The notes beneath the pieces are model-generated. The model was not told where the DNA came from. It was given only the letters and a program-made list of their open reading frames with translations, and searched no databases. Positions 15,282-23,637 of a stretch of 23,745 bases of DNA are shown here, one piece after another. The stretch comes from CAVORB01 sp964395315 (GTDB lineage: Bacteria > Pseudomonadota > Gammaproteobacteria > Chromatiales > Chromatiaceae). The position numbers and the translations under genes were made by a program. Each line of letters begins with the position of its first letter. Position 1 is the stretch's first letter. The stretch is taken from assembly GCA_964395315.1 (NCBI GenBank), contig CAYNBI010000058.1:1-23745 (forward strand), in the 5' to 3' direction.

Positions 15282-16358
15282 GTGACCGAGCTGAAGAACG
15301 ACACCTTTCTGCGCGCCTTGCTGCGCGAGCCCGTGGACCACACCCCCGTGTGGATGATGCGCCAGGCGGGGCGCTACCTCCCCGAGTACCGCGCCACCCG
15401 GGCGCGCGCCGGCAGCTTCATGGACCTGTGCAAGAATCCGGAACTGGCCTGCGAGGTCACGTTGCAGCCCCTCGCGCGCTTCCCGCTCGACGCCGCCATC
15501 CTGTTCTCGGACATCCTGACCATCCCGGACGCCATGGGACTCGGCCTCTATTTCACCGAGGGCGAAGGCCCCCGCTTCGAGCGCCCGGTGCGCGAGTCCG
15601 CGGACGTGCACCGGTTGGCGGTGCCGGACATGCAGCAGGAGCTGGGCTACGTGATGGACGCGGTGTCCTTGATCCGCCGCGAGCTCGGCGGGCGGGTGCC
15701 GCTGATCGGCTTCTCCGGCAGCCCCTGGACACTGGCGACCTACATGGTGGAGGGTGGCAGCGCCAAGAACTTCGCCCGCACCAAGGCCATGATGTTCGAC
15801 CGCCCGGACCTGATGCACGAGCTTCTGACCAAGGTCGCCGACGCGGTGACGGCGTATCTCAATGCCCAGGTCGCGAGCGGCGCCCAAGCGCTGATGATCT
15901 TCGACACCTGGGGCGGCGTGCTCACCCCACGTGACTACCAGTCGTTCTCCCTCGACTACATGACCCGCATCGTCACCGGCCTCACCCGCGAGGCCGATGA
16001 CCGCAGGATTCCGGTGATCCTGTTCACCAAGGGCGGTGGTCAATGGCTCGACCGGATGGCCGAGAGCGGCTGCGACGCGCTCGGGGTCGACTGGACCACG
16101 GATCTCTCCGACGCCCGGCGCAAGGTCAATGACCGGGTTGCCCTGCAGGGCAACCTCGACCCCTGCATCCTGTACGCGTCGCCGGATCGCATCCGCGAGG
16201 AAGTGTGGCGCGTGCTCGCGAGCTACGGCCCGGGGACCGGACACGTCTTCAACCTGGGCCATGGCATCCATCCGGATGTCGATCCGGATCACGCCGCCGC
16301 CTTGGTGGCGGCGGTGCACGACCTGAGTCCCCCCCTGCACAACGCGGAATCGGCCTAG
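15282..16358 (+). CDS. hemE: Uroporphyrinogen decarboxylase
   Basis: Cytoplasmic enzyme that removes four acetate carboxyls from uroporphyrinogen III to give coproporphyrinogen III. The 358-residue reading starts at GTG 15282 (VTELKNDTFLRALLRE), the family N-terminus; there is no in-frame ATG nearby and the ribosome-binding site is weak. The signature WMMRQAGRYLPEYR (24-37) contains the active-site Arg residues. FSDILTIPDAMG holds the key Asp, and IGFSGSPWTLATYM, DTWGG and GNLDPCIL are all in order. Length is normal. The frame stays open for a further 2.6 kb upstream, but that is antisense to uvrD and not part of the protein. hemW, a pathway relative, is on the other strand. Confidence 0.97.
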   Translation: MTELKNDTFLRALLREPVDHTPVWMMRQAGRYLPEYRATRARAGSFMDLCKNPELACEVTLQPLARFPLDAAILFSDILTIPDAMGLGLYFTEGEGPRFERPVRESADVHRLAVPDMQQELGYVMDAVSLIRRELGGRVPLIGFSGSPWTLATYMVEGGSAKNFARTKAMMFDRPDLMHELLTKVADAVTAYLNAQVASGAQALMIFDTWGGVLTPRDYQSFSLDYMTRIVTGLTREADDRRIPVILFTKGGGQWLDRMAESGCDALGVDWTTDLSDARRKVNDRVALQGNLDPCILYASPDRIREEVWRVLASYGPGTGHVFNLGHGIHPDVDPDHAAALVAAVHDLSPPLHNAESA

Positions 16359-16370
16359 CGCGCATCGGTT

Positions 16371-16386
16371 GTCGCCGGGAGGCGAC
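16371..16386 (+). terminator. Short hairpin after hemE
   Basis: GTCGCC pairs with GGCGAC around a GGGA tetraloop, 13 bases after the hemE stop. No T-tract follows, so it more likely protects the mRNA end; the strong terminator is 150 bases further on. Confidence 0.35.
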
Positions 16387-16441
16387 GATATCGGAGGCAC
16401 GCGGGCTCGAATGCACCCCGCAACCCCCTTTCCTGCACGCA

Positions 16442-16471
16442 TTGGACTCTCGGCACGCATGTTGCTAGCTT
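16442..16471 (+). promoter_or_regulatory. Candidate promoter of an intergenic transcript
   Basis: TTGGAC (16442-16447) is followed after 18 bases by TAGCTT (16466-16471), which is preceded by TGC (extended -10). It faces the strong terminator at 16536-16572 and would start a transcript near 16478. Confidence 0.3.
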
Positions 16472-16477
16472 AGATGT

Positions 16478-16572
16478 GCGGGGCTTTCCCTTCGGCCCAG
16501 TGTCGATGCGGGGAGTCCCGTGAGTCCCTCGCTTTGACCGCACAGCCGTTCGTCGGACGTGCGGTCTTTTTT
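16478..16572 (+). ncRNA. Possible small RNA of about 95 bases
   Basis: A promoter-like pair at 16442-16471 and a textbook terminator at 16536-16572 bound a non-coding stretch. Between them GCGGGGA (from about 16508) can pair with TCCC(T)CGC ending at 16532, giving a separate stem before the terminator. No known RNA family is recognised. The alternative is simply the leader-less end of the hemE transcript. Confidence 0.3.
16536..16572 (+). terminator. Strong intrinsic terminator
   Basis: GACCGCAC (16536-16543) pairs with GTGCGGTC (16559-16566). An inner CCG/CGG pairing surrounds a TTCGT loop, and six T (16567-16572) follow immediately. This is the only complete Rho-independent terminator seen in the window; it serves hemE or an intergenic small RNA. 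Confidence 0.8.
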
Positions 16573-16812
16573 CTTCGCCACCGGGCAACACGCCCCCTGC
16601 TGCGCAATCTTGTCGACAGGCATTTTCCGGGCTCCAAGGAGCCTTGCTGCGGCAATGGACGAACCCGAGATCCACAGGCCCTGATCGCTCTACGAAGGCG
16701 TTTCCCGGCCGAGACGGAGTGCCTCTTGGTTCGGCTACTGACTCACCACCGATGACGCATGTGTCAAGGTCCAGCGCCTAGTTCCGCCAAGCGCACGCTG
16801 ACCGAGTACTCG
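16573..16812. other. Intergenic region between terminator and the QEGLA gene
   Basis: No supported gene. It contains one perfect 14-base palindrome, GGCTCCAAGGAGCC, at 16630-16643. The short open frames here overlap the terminator and have no family features. Confidence 0.5.
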
Positions 16813-18093
16813 CTACAGTCTGACCACCGGCGCTTGCGCCAGAAGCTGTTCGACAACCTCAACCCCACGCCCGATATCGACCTGATTCATGAAGGTCGAA
16901 TAGGTGAAGAGGGCCAACAGGGAGCGGGGGTCGCTGATCCAGGGCGGGAGGTAGAGAGGTGCCCGCAGGAGCCCCATCGAGTAGAGCTCGCACAAGGCCG
17001 GGATGTCCAGGGCGTCGAGCTTGCCGCAGAAGAACAGCCGCAGCACATCGGAGCGTCCGGCGGCGAAGCAGGAACGAATGGCAATGCTGACCTGGAGCAG
17101 CCCAAAGAGGTAGACAACGTCCTTGGTGAAGGGGGCGCCGCCGGAAATGACGCCGCCGCGGAACACCCGCCGCGCGTTCTCGAACGCCTGGTCGCAGCTC
17201 GCGGCCCGCTCCAGAAAGAAGCGGTAGACCTCGAGGAAATCCGCCCCCTCGATGGCCATCTGAATGGCAAAGACACGGTCCGCGAGGCGCCGCATGCGAT
17301 CCAGCTCCATCGAGCCGCTGATGATCTCGGCAAAAACCGCCAGCCCTTCCTGAGTGCGCGTGGTGCCCGGATGGCCGGCGGCAAGGATCGGCAGGTCGGT
17401 CTGCGCCCGGCCGTTCAGGGACGTGGCGCAGTGGACATAGGCCTCGTGGTGCAGGAGCTGGCTGGCGTCTCGGTCCGTGAAGCGGGCATCCCGGCGAATC
17501 CGGATTGACTTGGCGGAGGCCAGCGCGTTGGCGGAGAGCTTGTCCACCAGCTCCACCTTGGGGGCGGCCTCGCCGAAACGGGCATGCACGGCCCGCTCGA
17601 TGTCCCGCGCCACGTCCTGAGCCTCGTGGTAATCGGGCGGAGCTACATCCACCTCGATGCGGGCGAGCTGCTCGATGGTATCGCGGACATGCTCTGCGAG
17701 CTCCAGGGTTGTCAGCGGGTAAAAGCGATTGGGGGCGGTGGGCTCGCCGTAGATCTGCCGGCCGTACTCGAAGAACGCGCTGGTGCCGACGGCGGCGAGC
17801 ATGCGCGCGCTGCGCTCCAGTGTATCCGCCTGGCGATCGAGCCAGAGGTCGACCGTGGTTGCGGGCACGATGGAACGGCGAGCCTCGCGCACCGCTTCGA
17901 TGACCGGTGCCGGGTCCAGAGGCCGGTAGCTGACCTGTGGGAGTTCCTTCGCACCTTTATCGAAGAACTCCGCCTTGACCTCGGGCGGCCAGTCGACGGA
18001 GCTCAGGACGCGGATCGAACGGCTGGCCTGATAAAGCAGACCGGCAATCTGCCGAATTCGGTCCTTTTCCCGATCGCTGGCGGGAATGGTCAT
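16813..18093 (-). CDS. QEGLA-motif (DUF1704) putative metallopeptidase
   Basis: The 426-residue soluble protein belongs to the bacterial family named for its QEGLA motif (TIGR02421/DUF1704), sometimes annotated as flavohemoglobin expression-modulating. The motif pair is visible: HEAYVH (216-221, an HExxxH zinc-binding pattern) followed by NGRAQ, and TRTQEGLAVFAE (245-256), where Glu256 could be a further ligand. Animal members of the same domain are tubulin tyrosine carboxypeptidases (MATCAP), so a metallo-carboxypeptidase activity is likely, with unknown substrate. There is no signal peptide. It stands alone on its strand, divergent from the LOG gene; the ATP-grasp or N-formylglutamate amidohydrolase partners often found beside this family are not in the window. 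Confidence 0.88.
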   Translation of the reverse strand: MTIPASDREKDRIRQIAGLLYQASRSIRVLSSVDWPPEVKAEFFDKGAKELPQVSYRPLDPAPVIEAVREARRSIVPATTVDLWLDRQADTLERSARMLAAVGTSAFFEYGRQIYGEPTAPNRFYPLTTLELAEHVRDTIEQLARIEVDVAPPDYHEAQDVARDIERAVHARFGEAAPKVELVDKLSANALASAKSIRIRRDARFTDRDASQLLHHEAYVHCATSLNGRAQTDLPILAAGHPGTTRTQEGLAVFAEIISGSMELDRMRRLADRVFAIQMAIEGADFLEVYRFFLERAASCDQAFENARRVFRGGVISGGAPFTKDVVYLFGLLQVSIAIRSCFAAGRSDVLRLFFCGKLDALDIPALCELYSMGLLRAPLYLPPWISDPRSLLALFTYSTFMNQVDIGRGVEVVEQLLAQAPVVRL

Positions 18094-18172
18094 GGGTCGG
18101 GCTCCGGTTGCGGGGCAATCGTGGTTACAGCGGAAATGCGTGCACAGGGGGCGGTGTCGTAGATTGCCCGAT

Positions 18173-18200
18173 TTGACGAGCGTGTGCTGTTTATTTTCAT
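18173..18200 (+). promoter_or_regulatory. Candidate promoter of the LOG-DUF3141-pta-ackA cluster
   Basis: TTGACG (18173-18178) and TTTCAT (18195-18200) are 16 bases apart in the 252-base divergent gap, about 145 bases upstream of the LOG start codon. A second weaker candidate, TATGCT near 18271, is closer to the gene. Only one of the two may be used. Confidence 0.3.
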
Positions 18201-18345
18201 GCCGACTTCGGCAGGCAGATCGTCACCCACCGCAGACGAGCATTGCGCGCGCCGGAGGGGGCTGGGCTATGCTATCGGCGATGGCGCGGAAATGTGCCCG
18301 TTACACGCACCCATAGATGCGGTTGAGCCCTCCAGAGGAGGCGCC

Positions 18346-19080
18346 ATGAGCGAGACCACGTCTTCCAAGCAAGCCCCTGCGACGGTCAGTCTGGCCGACG
18401 AGGAGGGCGTCAAGCGGATCGTTGTCGATACCGTCTTCGGCCTGTGGGGGATGGTCAACAATCTGACGCGATTGCGGCCCACCAAACGAGAGCGCTACCG
18501 GGTCACCATCTTCGGCTCGGCCCGGGCGCAGCCGGGAAGTCCGATCTACGAGGAGGTGAAGCGGCTTGCGGGGGAGTTGTCCGCCATGGGCTGTGACATC
18601 GTCACCGGCGGCGGCCCCGGCCTGATGCGGGCCGCCAACGAGGGGGCTCGGGCGCAAGCGGCGGACCAGCGTGTGCAGAGTGTCGGCATCCGGGTGGATC
18701 TGCCCTTCGAGCAGGAGGTGAACCCGTTCGTGCAGGAGGCCTTCGAGCACCAGACGTTTTTCACCCGGCTGCATCAGTTCGTGATCATGTCGGACGCCTA
18801 TGTCGTGGTCCCGGGCGGCATCGGCACGGTGCTCGAGGCCATGCTGGTCTGGCAACTCCTGCAGGTGCGCCACCTCCACGACACGCCGCTGCTCTTCGCG
18901 GGCGACATGTGGGCCGAGCTGGTCGCCTGGGCGCAACGCTGGATGCTGCGCCCAGGCATCGAGCTGGTGAACCCCGAGGACATCGACATCCCGACCTGCG
19001 TCAAATCCGCCGATGAGGCGATCGCCGTGCTCCGCGAGCACCATGCCCGCTGGCGGCTCCGCCAGATCGGCGGGACTTGA
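18346..19080 (+). CDS. LOG family protein (TIGR00730-like nucleotide hydrolase)
   Basis: Rossmann-fold protein of the LOG (lysine-decarboxylase-like) family, whose studied members cleave nucleoside 5'-monophosphates to base and ribose phosphate; plant LOGs release cytokinins. The 244-residue reading starts at ATG 18346 after AGAGGAG; the open frame upstream has no such site. TIFGSAR (54-60), GGGPGLMRAANEGA (88-101) and PGGIGTVLE (156-164) are the signature motifs and contain the catalytic Glu164 region. The N-terminal 40 residues include a short hydrophobic stretch (VVDTVFGLWGMV) unlike minimal LOGs. Substrate unknown. It overlaps the next gene by 4 bases (TTGA), implying coupled translation with the SulP-STAS protein. 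Confidence 0.9.
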   Translation: MSETTSSKQAPATVSLADEEGVKRIVVDTVFGLWGMVNNLTRLRPTKRERYRVTIFGSARAQPGSPIYEEVKRLAGELSAMGCDIVTGGGPGLMRAANEGARAQAADQRVQSVGIRVDLPFEQEVNPFVQEAFEHQTFFTRLHQFVIMSDAYVVVPGGIGTVLEAMLVWQLLQVRHLHDTPLLFAGDMWAELVAWAQRWMLRPGIELVNPEDIDIPTCVKSADEAIAVLREHHARWRLRQIGGT

Positions 19081-19814
19081 GTCCTGCCAACGGAGATGGA
19101 CGCCCGCGCGATACCGAAGATGTCTCCTGCGCCGAGCGCCTGCTCGGCGATCTGGCCGCCCGCTTCGCCGATGTCACCCGGTCCCTCGCCGCCTTCGCCG
19201 CGGTGGTCCTGCTCGGAACGCTGAAGGGTATCGTGGTGGCGGTCGTCGCCTCGTTGGCCGCTATCGCCTGTCAGTCCGCTCACCCGAGGGTCTATGTGCT
19301 CGGCCGCAAGCCGGGTGCCGACGTCTTCCGCCCAAAATCGGACGAGCACCCGGAGGACGAGACTTTCCCCGGGCTACCGATCGTTCGCCCCGAGGGGCGC
19401 ACCTTCTTCGCCAATGCCCAACGCGGCGCTGAGCAGCTCTGGGCGCAGCTCGACGTCTCGGAATCCAAGGTCGTGGCGATCGACTTCAGCGCTGGGCCGG
19501 ACATCGAGTACTCGGCACTCAAGATGCTGATCGAGGGCGAGGAACGGCTGCGCGAGCGCGGTGCGCTGCTTTGGCTGGTGGCACTCAACCCGGAGGCCCT
19601 GGGCATGGTGCAGCGTTCGTCGCTCGGGGAGACCCGCGGTCGCGAGCGGATGCCGTTCAACCTGCCGACGGCCGTCGAGCGTTTCCAAGCCGGAACCGCA
19701 GTTGGGGAAACGACCGTCCGGACCGGGCCTTCCAAGGCCGGCGGGTATCTCGGGACAACGCAGCCTGCGGACAAATTTCAGGCTTTATTGACGGTGCGCA
19801 GCAGCCTCCATTGA
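19077..19814 (+). CDS. Truncated SulP transporter: last membrane part plus STAS domain
   Basis: SulP anion transporters have about 400 residues of membrane domain followed by a cytoplasmic STAS domain. This 245-residue product keeps only the end of the membrane part (about 36-68, LLGTLKGIVVAVVASLAA), the connecting HPRVYVLGRKPGADVFRP (69-86) and the STAS domain (about 100-205, with AIDFSAGPDIEYSALKML and LNPEALGMVQRSSLGE). The transport core is absent, so it cannot be a transporter by itself. The start is a TTG overlapping the LOG stop; no ATG is available in frame. The STAS domain is intact in frame, so it could be a retained membrane-tethered regulatory protein or a remnant. STAS domains of this type may bind nucleotides or acyl carrier protein, which would fit the acyl-CoA genes downstream (inference). 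Confidence 0.75.
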   Translation: MSPANGDGRPRDTEDVSCAERLLGDLAARFADVTRSLAAFAAVVLLGTLKGIVVAVVASLAAIACQSAHPRVYVLGRKPGADVFRPKSDEHPEDETFPGLPIVRPEGRTFFANAQRGAEQLWAQLDVSESKVVAIDFSAGPDIEYSALKMLIEGEERLRERGALLWLVALNPEALGMVQRSSLGETRGRERMPFNLPTAVERFQAGTAVGETTVRTGPSKAGGYLGTTQPADKFQALLTVRSSLH

Positions 19815-19878
19815 ACTCATCGGGAGGAGATGCTGCACTGCAATAAGAACAGATCCCATCATCCGCCAGAGGCCGACG

Positions 19879-22200
19879 ATGACCAACCTTGCCGAGCAGA
19901 CCGCCCGCTCTCAAGAGCTATCCGCCAAGGTGAGCCTGCTGTTTCGAAAGCGCACTCAGTTGGCGCAGGAGCGGTTCAGGCAGCGAACCGAAGAGGCGTT
20001 CAAAGATCAGATCGCAGCGCTGATGACGAGGCCGATCGCGCCCTGGGACGTCTGGACGCAATGGCTCGAGTATTCCGCCGACTTCGCCCAACGGACCGTT
20101 CTCTTCTGGGACACCCTGCGCCAGCGGGGGAACAACTTCCTTGCCCACGAGCGGGCCGGCAAGCCTCCGGTGCTGCACTTCGCATACGAGGCAGTGCTCG
20201 ACGCCCGGCGCTTCGACCGTCCGGTTAACTATGCCCTGGTGCGGATCATCCCGCCGGAGGGGGTGGTGGTCGATGCCAAGCGCCGGCCCTATGTGATCAT
20301 CGACCCGCGCGCCGGGCACGGCCCTGGTATCGGCGGGTTCAAGGATGACTCCCAGGTCGGCGTGGCCCTGCGCGACGGGCACCCGGTCTACTTCGTGATC
20401 TTCTTCCCCGACCCCCAGCCGGGCCAGACCCTGCTCGATGTCTGCGCCGCGGAGGCGCAGTTCGTACGCAGGGTGCGGGAACTGCACCCGGACAGCCCCA
20501 GGCCAGTGATCGTCGGCAACTGCCAGGGCGGCTGGGCGGCGATGATGCTCGCCTCCTCGAACCCGGAAGATACCGGTCCGATCGTGATCAATGGCGCGCC
20601 CATGTCCTACTGGGGCGGCGCCTGGAGCGAGGGTGAGGGCGACAACCCCATGCGTTACGCCGGCGGCATGCTCGGCGGAACCTGGATGGCGTCCCTCGCC
20701 GCCGACCTCGGCAACGGCGTGTTCGACGGCGCCTACCTGGTCGAGAACATGGAGAATCTGAACCCGGCAAACACCTTCTGGGACAAGTACTACCACCTCT
20801 TCGCCAACGTCGACAGCGAACCGCCGCGCTTCCTCGACTTCGAGCGCTGGTGGGGAGGCTTCTACCTCCTCAACCGCGAGGAGATCGAGTGGATCGTCCA
20901 AGAGCTTTTCGTCGGCAACCAGCTTTGGAAGGGCGGGGTTCGGGGCGCGGCCGGCAGGCCCCTGGATCTGCGCGATATCAAGTCGCCGATCATCCTCTTC
21001 GCGTCCATGGGCGACAACATCACCCCGCCCCAGCAGGCGTTCAACTGGGTAGCCGACGTCTACGGCTCCACCGACGAGATCAAGTCGCGCGGCCAGACCA
21101 TCGTCGGCCTGCTGCACCAGGACATCGGTCACCTCGGCATCTTCGTTTCCGGGCGGGTGGCGAAGAAGGAGCATGCGCAGATCGTCTCCGTGCTCAAATC
21201 CATCGAGGCCCTGGCCCCGGGGCTCTACGGAATGAAGATCAACGAGATCCGGGGCAGAGACGGCACACTGGATTATGACGTTGAGTTCGTCGAGCATGAT
21301 CTCAAGGACATCAAGGCACGCCTCAACCGCCTGAAGCGGGCCGACGAGAAGCCGTTCGAGGCCGTCTCAGAGATCGCCGAGCTCAACCAGCGCGCTTACG
21401 AGCTCTTCGCCCGCCCCCTGGTGCAGCAGATGTCCAATGAGCTCACCGCCGAGCTCGGACGCGATTTCCACCCCCTGCGCTTTCAGCGCTGGGCGATTTC
21501 GGACCTCAACCCCTGGCTGGAGTGGCTCGGCCCGGCGGCCGACCTGATCAGGTCCCAACGGCGGACCACGGGACCGGAGCAGCCGTTCCGCCGGGTCGAG
21601 ACCATGGTCGCCGAGCTGGTGGGCGCCTCCCTGGATTACTACCGAGACATCCGTGACGCCACGTCCGAGGCCCTGTTCTTTCAGACCTACGGTAACCTCT
21701 TCTCCCTTTACCTGGCAGACAAGCACGAGGCCGAGGAGCGGCGCCTGGCGTCGCCCAGCGACCCGCGGCAGCTGCCGTTCGTTCGCGAGGCACTGTCCTC
21801 GGTCGCGGAGGGTGGTTACCCGGAGGCGCTCACCCGCGCCGGCTATCTGCTCGCGCGACACGGCGAGCCACTTCCGCTCGCGCGGCTGGAGCTGAAAGAG
21901 AAGCTGCTGGAGGAGTACGCCGACATCCTGCCGGACCTCCCGCGGGACGAGGCGCGGCGGATCCGCGGTGAGCAGGAGATCATCTGCCGTTACGAGCCGG
22001 AGAAGGCCATCGCATCGCTGCCGGAGCTGCTCCGCGATCCCGCGGATCGCATGCGCTTTCTGACCTTGCTCAAGCGCATCGTAGCGGATCCGCGCATCCA
22101 GGCGGCAGGCGCCACCGACGCCCAACGCGAGATGCTCGCCCGCATCCGGGGCGTGCTCGGCGAGGGTGCCATCGAGCTCGGATCGGGTCTGCCCGAGTGA
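19879..22200 (+). CDS. DUF3141 protein, PhaC-like alpha/beta hydrolase
   Basis: Large (773 residues) two-part protein. Residues about 95-430 form an alpha/beta hydrolase fold related to class III/I polyhydroxyalkanoate synthases. The nucleophile elbow is GNCQGG with Cys215, Asp379 lies in SMGDNITPP, and His418 in DIGHLGIF; together they make a Cys-Asp-His triad as in PhaC rather than a Ser lipase triad. The rest (about 430-773) is a charged, helical DUF3141 extension. No signal peptide is seen. Start chosen after AGAGG at 6-7 bases. It is followed at 33 bases by a MaoC-phosphate acyltransferase fusion and acetate kinase, an association I recall from other proteobacteria. A role in short-chain hydroxyacyl-CoA polymerisation or hydrolysis is inferred; the biochemical activity is not established by the sequence. 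Confidence 0.88.
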   Translation: MTNLAEQTARSQELSAKVSLLFRKRTQLAQERFRQRTEEAFKDQIAALMTRPIAPWDVWTQWLEYSADFAQRTVLFWDTLRQRGNNFLAHERAGKPPVLHFAYEAVLDARRFDRPVNYALVRIIPPEGVVVDAKRRPYVIIDPRAGHGPGIGGFKDDSQVGVALRDGHPVYFVIFFPDPQPGQTLLDVCAAEAQFVRRVRELHPDSPRPVIVGNCQGGWAAMMLASSNPEDTGPIVINGAPMSYWGGAWSEGEGDNPMRYAGGMLGGTWMASLAADLGNGVFDGAYLVENMENLNPANTFWDKYYHLFANVDSEPPRFLDFERWWGGFYLLNREEIEWIVQELFVGNQLWKGGVRGAAGRPLDLRDIKSPIILFASMGDNITPPQQAFNWVADVYGSTDEIKSRGQTIVGLLHQDIGHLGIFVSGRVAKKEHAQIVSVLKSIEALAPGLYGMKINEIRGRDGTLDYDVEFVEHDLKDIKARLNRLKRADEKPFEAVSEIAELNQRAYELFARPLVQQMSNELTAELGRDFHPLRFQRWAISDLNPWLEWLGPAADLIRSQRRTTGPEQPFRRVETMVAELVGASLDYYRDIRDATSEALFFQTYGNLFSLYLADKHEAEERRLASPSDPRQLPFVREALSSVAEGGYPEALTRAGYLLARHGEPLPLARLELKEKLLEEYADILPDLPRDEARRIRGEQEIICRYEPEKAIASLPELLRDPADRMRFLTLLKRIVADPRIQAAGATDAQREMLARIRGVLGEGAIELGSGLPE

Positions 22201-22233
22201 ACCCAGCTTGAGCCCTGCATCGAGGAATCGAAC

Positions 22234-23634
22234 ATGCATTCCTTCACCAATCAGACCTACGACGAGATTCAGGTCGGGGCGACCCTGACCCTCTCACACC
22301 GCCTGAGCCGCACCGATGTGGAGGCGCTGGCGCTGGTCTCGGGCGATGTCGACCCCTTCCACGTAGACGCCGACACCGACGCGCCCCAGCGGGAGATGGT
22401 CGCGGAAGCGGTCGCCGCGGAGGCGGTGGTGTCCGCGATACTCAATCGGCGGCTGCCCGGGCCAGGCACCAACATCCTGGCCCAGAACCTGACCTTTTCC
22501 GGCACCCTCACGGCAGGAGACGAGCTCACCGGAACGGTGACCGCCCTGGAGAAGCGCCCCGAGGGAAGCCAGATCGTATTCGACTGCCGGGTGCGCCGCG
22601 GCGAAGCGGAACTCGTGCGCGGCACTGTCACCGTGGCCGCCCCCACGGAGCGCATCAGCTACAAGGACATCGCCACGCCGGAGGTCATTCTGCGCCGCAA
22701 TGACGGATTCAGCCGGCTGTTCAAGCGCTGCCAGGGTACGCAGCCGGTGGTCTGCGCCATCGTCCACCCCTGCGATCGCGACTCCCTTCTGGGTCCCATC
22801 GAGGCGGCGAAGCGCGGTCTCATCGACCCGGTGCTGATCGGTCCTGAGCACAAGATCCGCGCCGTGGCTGAGGCCGAGGAGGTCGATCTCGCGCCCTATC
22901 GCATCGTACCCGCCGAGCACAGCCATGCGGCGGCAGAGCGGGCGGTCGCCATGGCCCGCGCCGGCGAGGTCGAGTCCCTGATGAAGGGCTCACTGCACAC
23001 CGACGAGATCATGGGCGCGGTGGTCGCCTCGGCTACGGGGCTGCGCACGGAGCGCCGCGTGAGCCACGTGTTCGTCATGGATGTGCCGAGCTACCCGCGC
23101 CTGCTCCTGGTGACGGATGCCGCCATCAGCATCGCGCCGACGGCCAAGGAGAAGGTAGACATCGTCCAGAACGCCATCGACCTCGCCCAGGTGCTGGGCA
23201 TCGATCAGCCGCGGGTGGCCATCCTGGCCGCGGTGGAGACCGTCAACCCGGTCATGCAGGCGACCGTTGACGCCGCCATGCTGTGCAAGATGGCCGACCG
23301 CGGACAGATCACCGGCGGCATCCTCGATGGCCCGTTGGCGTTCGACAATGCGGTGAGCGAGGAGGCCGCGCGAACCAAGAAGATCGTCTCCCCCGTGGCG
23401 GGCAGGGCGGATATTCTACTGCTGCCGGATCTCGAGGCCGGCAACATGGTCGCCAAGCAGCTCCAATACCTGGCTGGCGCGGACGCCGCGGGCATTGTGC
23501 TGGGCGCGCGGGTGCCCATCGTGCTGACCAGCCGCGCCGACAGCGTGCGCACCCGTCTCGCATCCACCGCGGTCATGGCCCTGGTCGCCCAGGCGCGGCG
23601 CGCGCAGCCCACCCTCATGCCGCACTCGGAGTGA
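22234..23634 (+). CDS. Bifunctional MaoC enoyl-CoA hydratase / phosphate acyltransferase
   Basis: Fusion of two enzymes in 466 residues. Residues 10-140 are a MaoC/R-hydratase hot-dog domain with SGDVDPFHVD (36-45), carrying the catalytic Asp38 and His43. Residues about 165-466 are a phosphate acetyl/butyryltransferase domain (CAIVHPCDRDSL, GLIDPVLIGP, MKGSLHTDEIMGAVV, the LLLPDLEAGNMVAKQL motif). Expected reactions are hydration of (2E)-enoyl-CoA to (R)-3-hydroxyacyl-CoA and transfer of an acyl group from CoA to phosphate. The start follows GAGG. Three bases separate its stop from acetate kinase, so acyl phosphate would pass directly to ATP formation. Linked to the PhaC-like protein upstream, the set could connect storage polymer precursors and energy gain. 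Confidence 0.93.
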   Translation: MHSFTNQTYDEIQVGATLTLSHRLSRTDVEALALVSGDVDPFHVDADTDAPQREMVAEAVAAEAVVSAILNRRLPGPGTNILAQNLTFSGTLTAGDELTGTVTALEKRPEGSQIVFDCRVRRGEAELVRGTVTVAAPTERISYKDIATPEVILRRNDGFSRLFKRCQGTQPVVCAIVHPCDRDSLLGPIEAAKRGLIDPVLIGPEHKIRAVAEAEEVDLAPYRIVPAEHSHAAAERAVAMARAGEVESLMKGSLHTDEIMGAVVASATGLRTERRVSHVFVMDVPSYPRLLLVTDAAISIAPTAKEKVDIVQNAIDLAQVLGIDQPRVAILAAVETVNPVMQATVDAAMLCKMADRGQITGGILDGPLAFDNAVSEEAARTKKIVSPVAGRADILLLPDLEAGNMVAKQLQYLAGADAAGIVLGARVPIVLTSRADSVRTRLASTAVMALVAQARRAQPTLMPHSE

Positions 23635-23637
23635 GCC

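Noticed and set aside
15252..16460. 402-codon minus-strand frame opposite hemE
   Set aside because: Its composition is typical of a shadow frame and HemE motifs are unambiguous on the plus strand.
16630..16643. Palindrome GGCTCCAAGGAGCC as an operator or terminator
   Set aside because: It is isolated, has only a 2-base centre and no T-tract, and does not flank a start; a chance palindrome cannot be excluded.
16474..16755. 93-codon plus-strand frame after hemE
   Set aside because: It runs through a strong intrinsic terminator and has no ribosome-binding site or family features.
19830..20228. Plus-strand frame beginning after GGGAGGAG, overlapping the DUF3141 start
   Set aside because: The purine run touches the ATG with almost no spacing, and the product is out of frame with a well supported protein.
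19918..21297. 459-codon minus-strand frame opposite the DUF3141 gene
   Set aside because: Antisense shadow of a GC-rich gene; DUF3141 carries the Cys-Asp-His triad in the plus frame.
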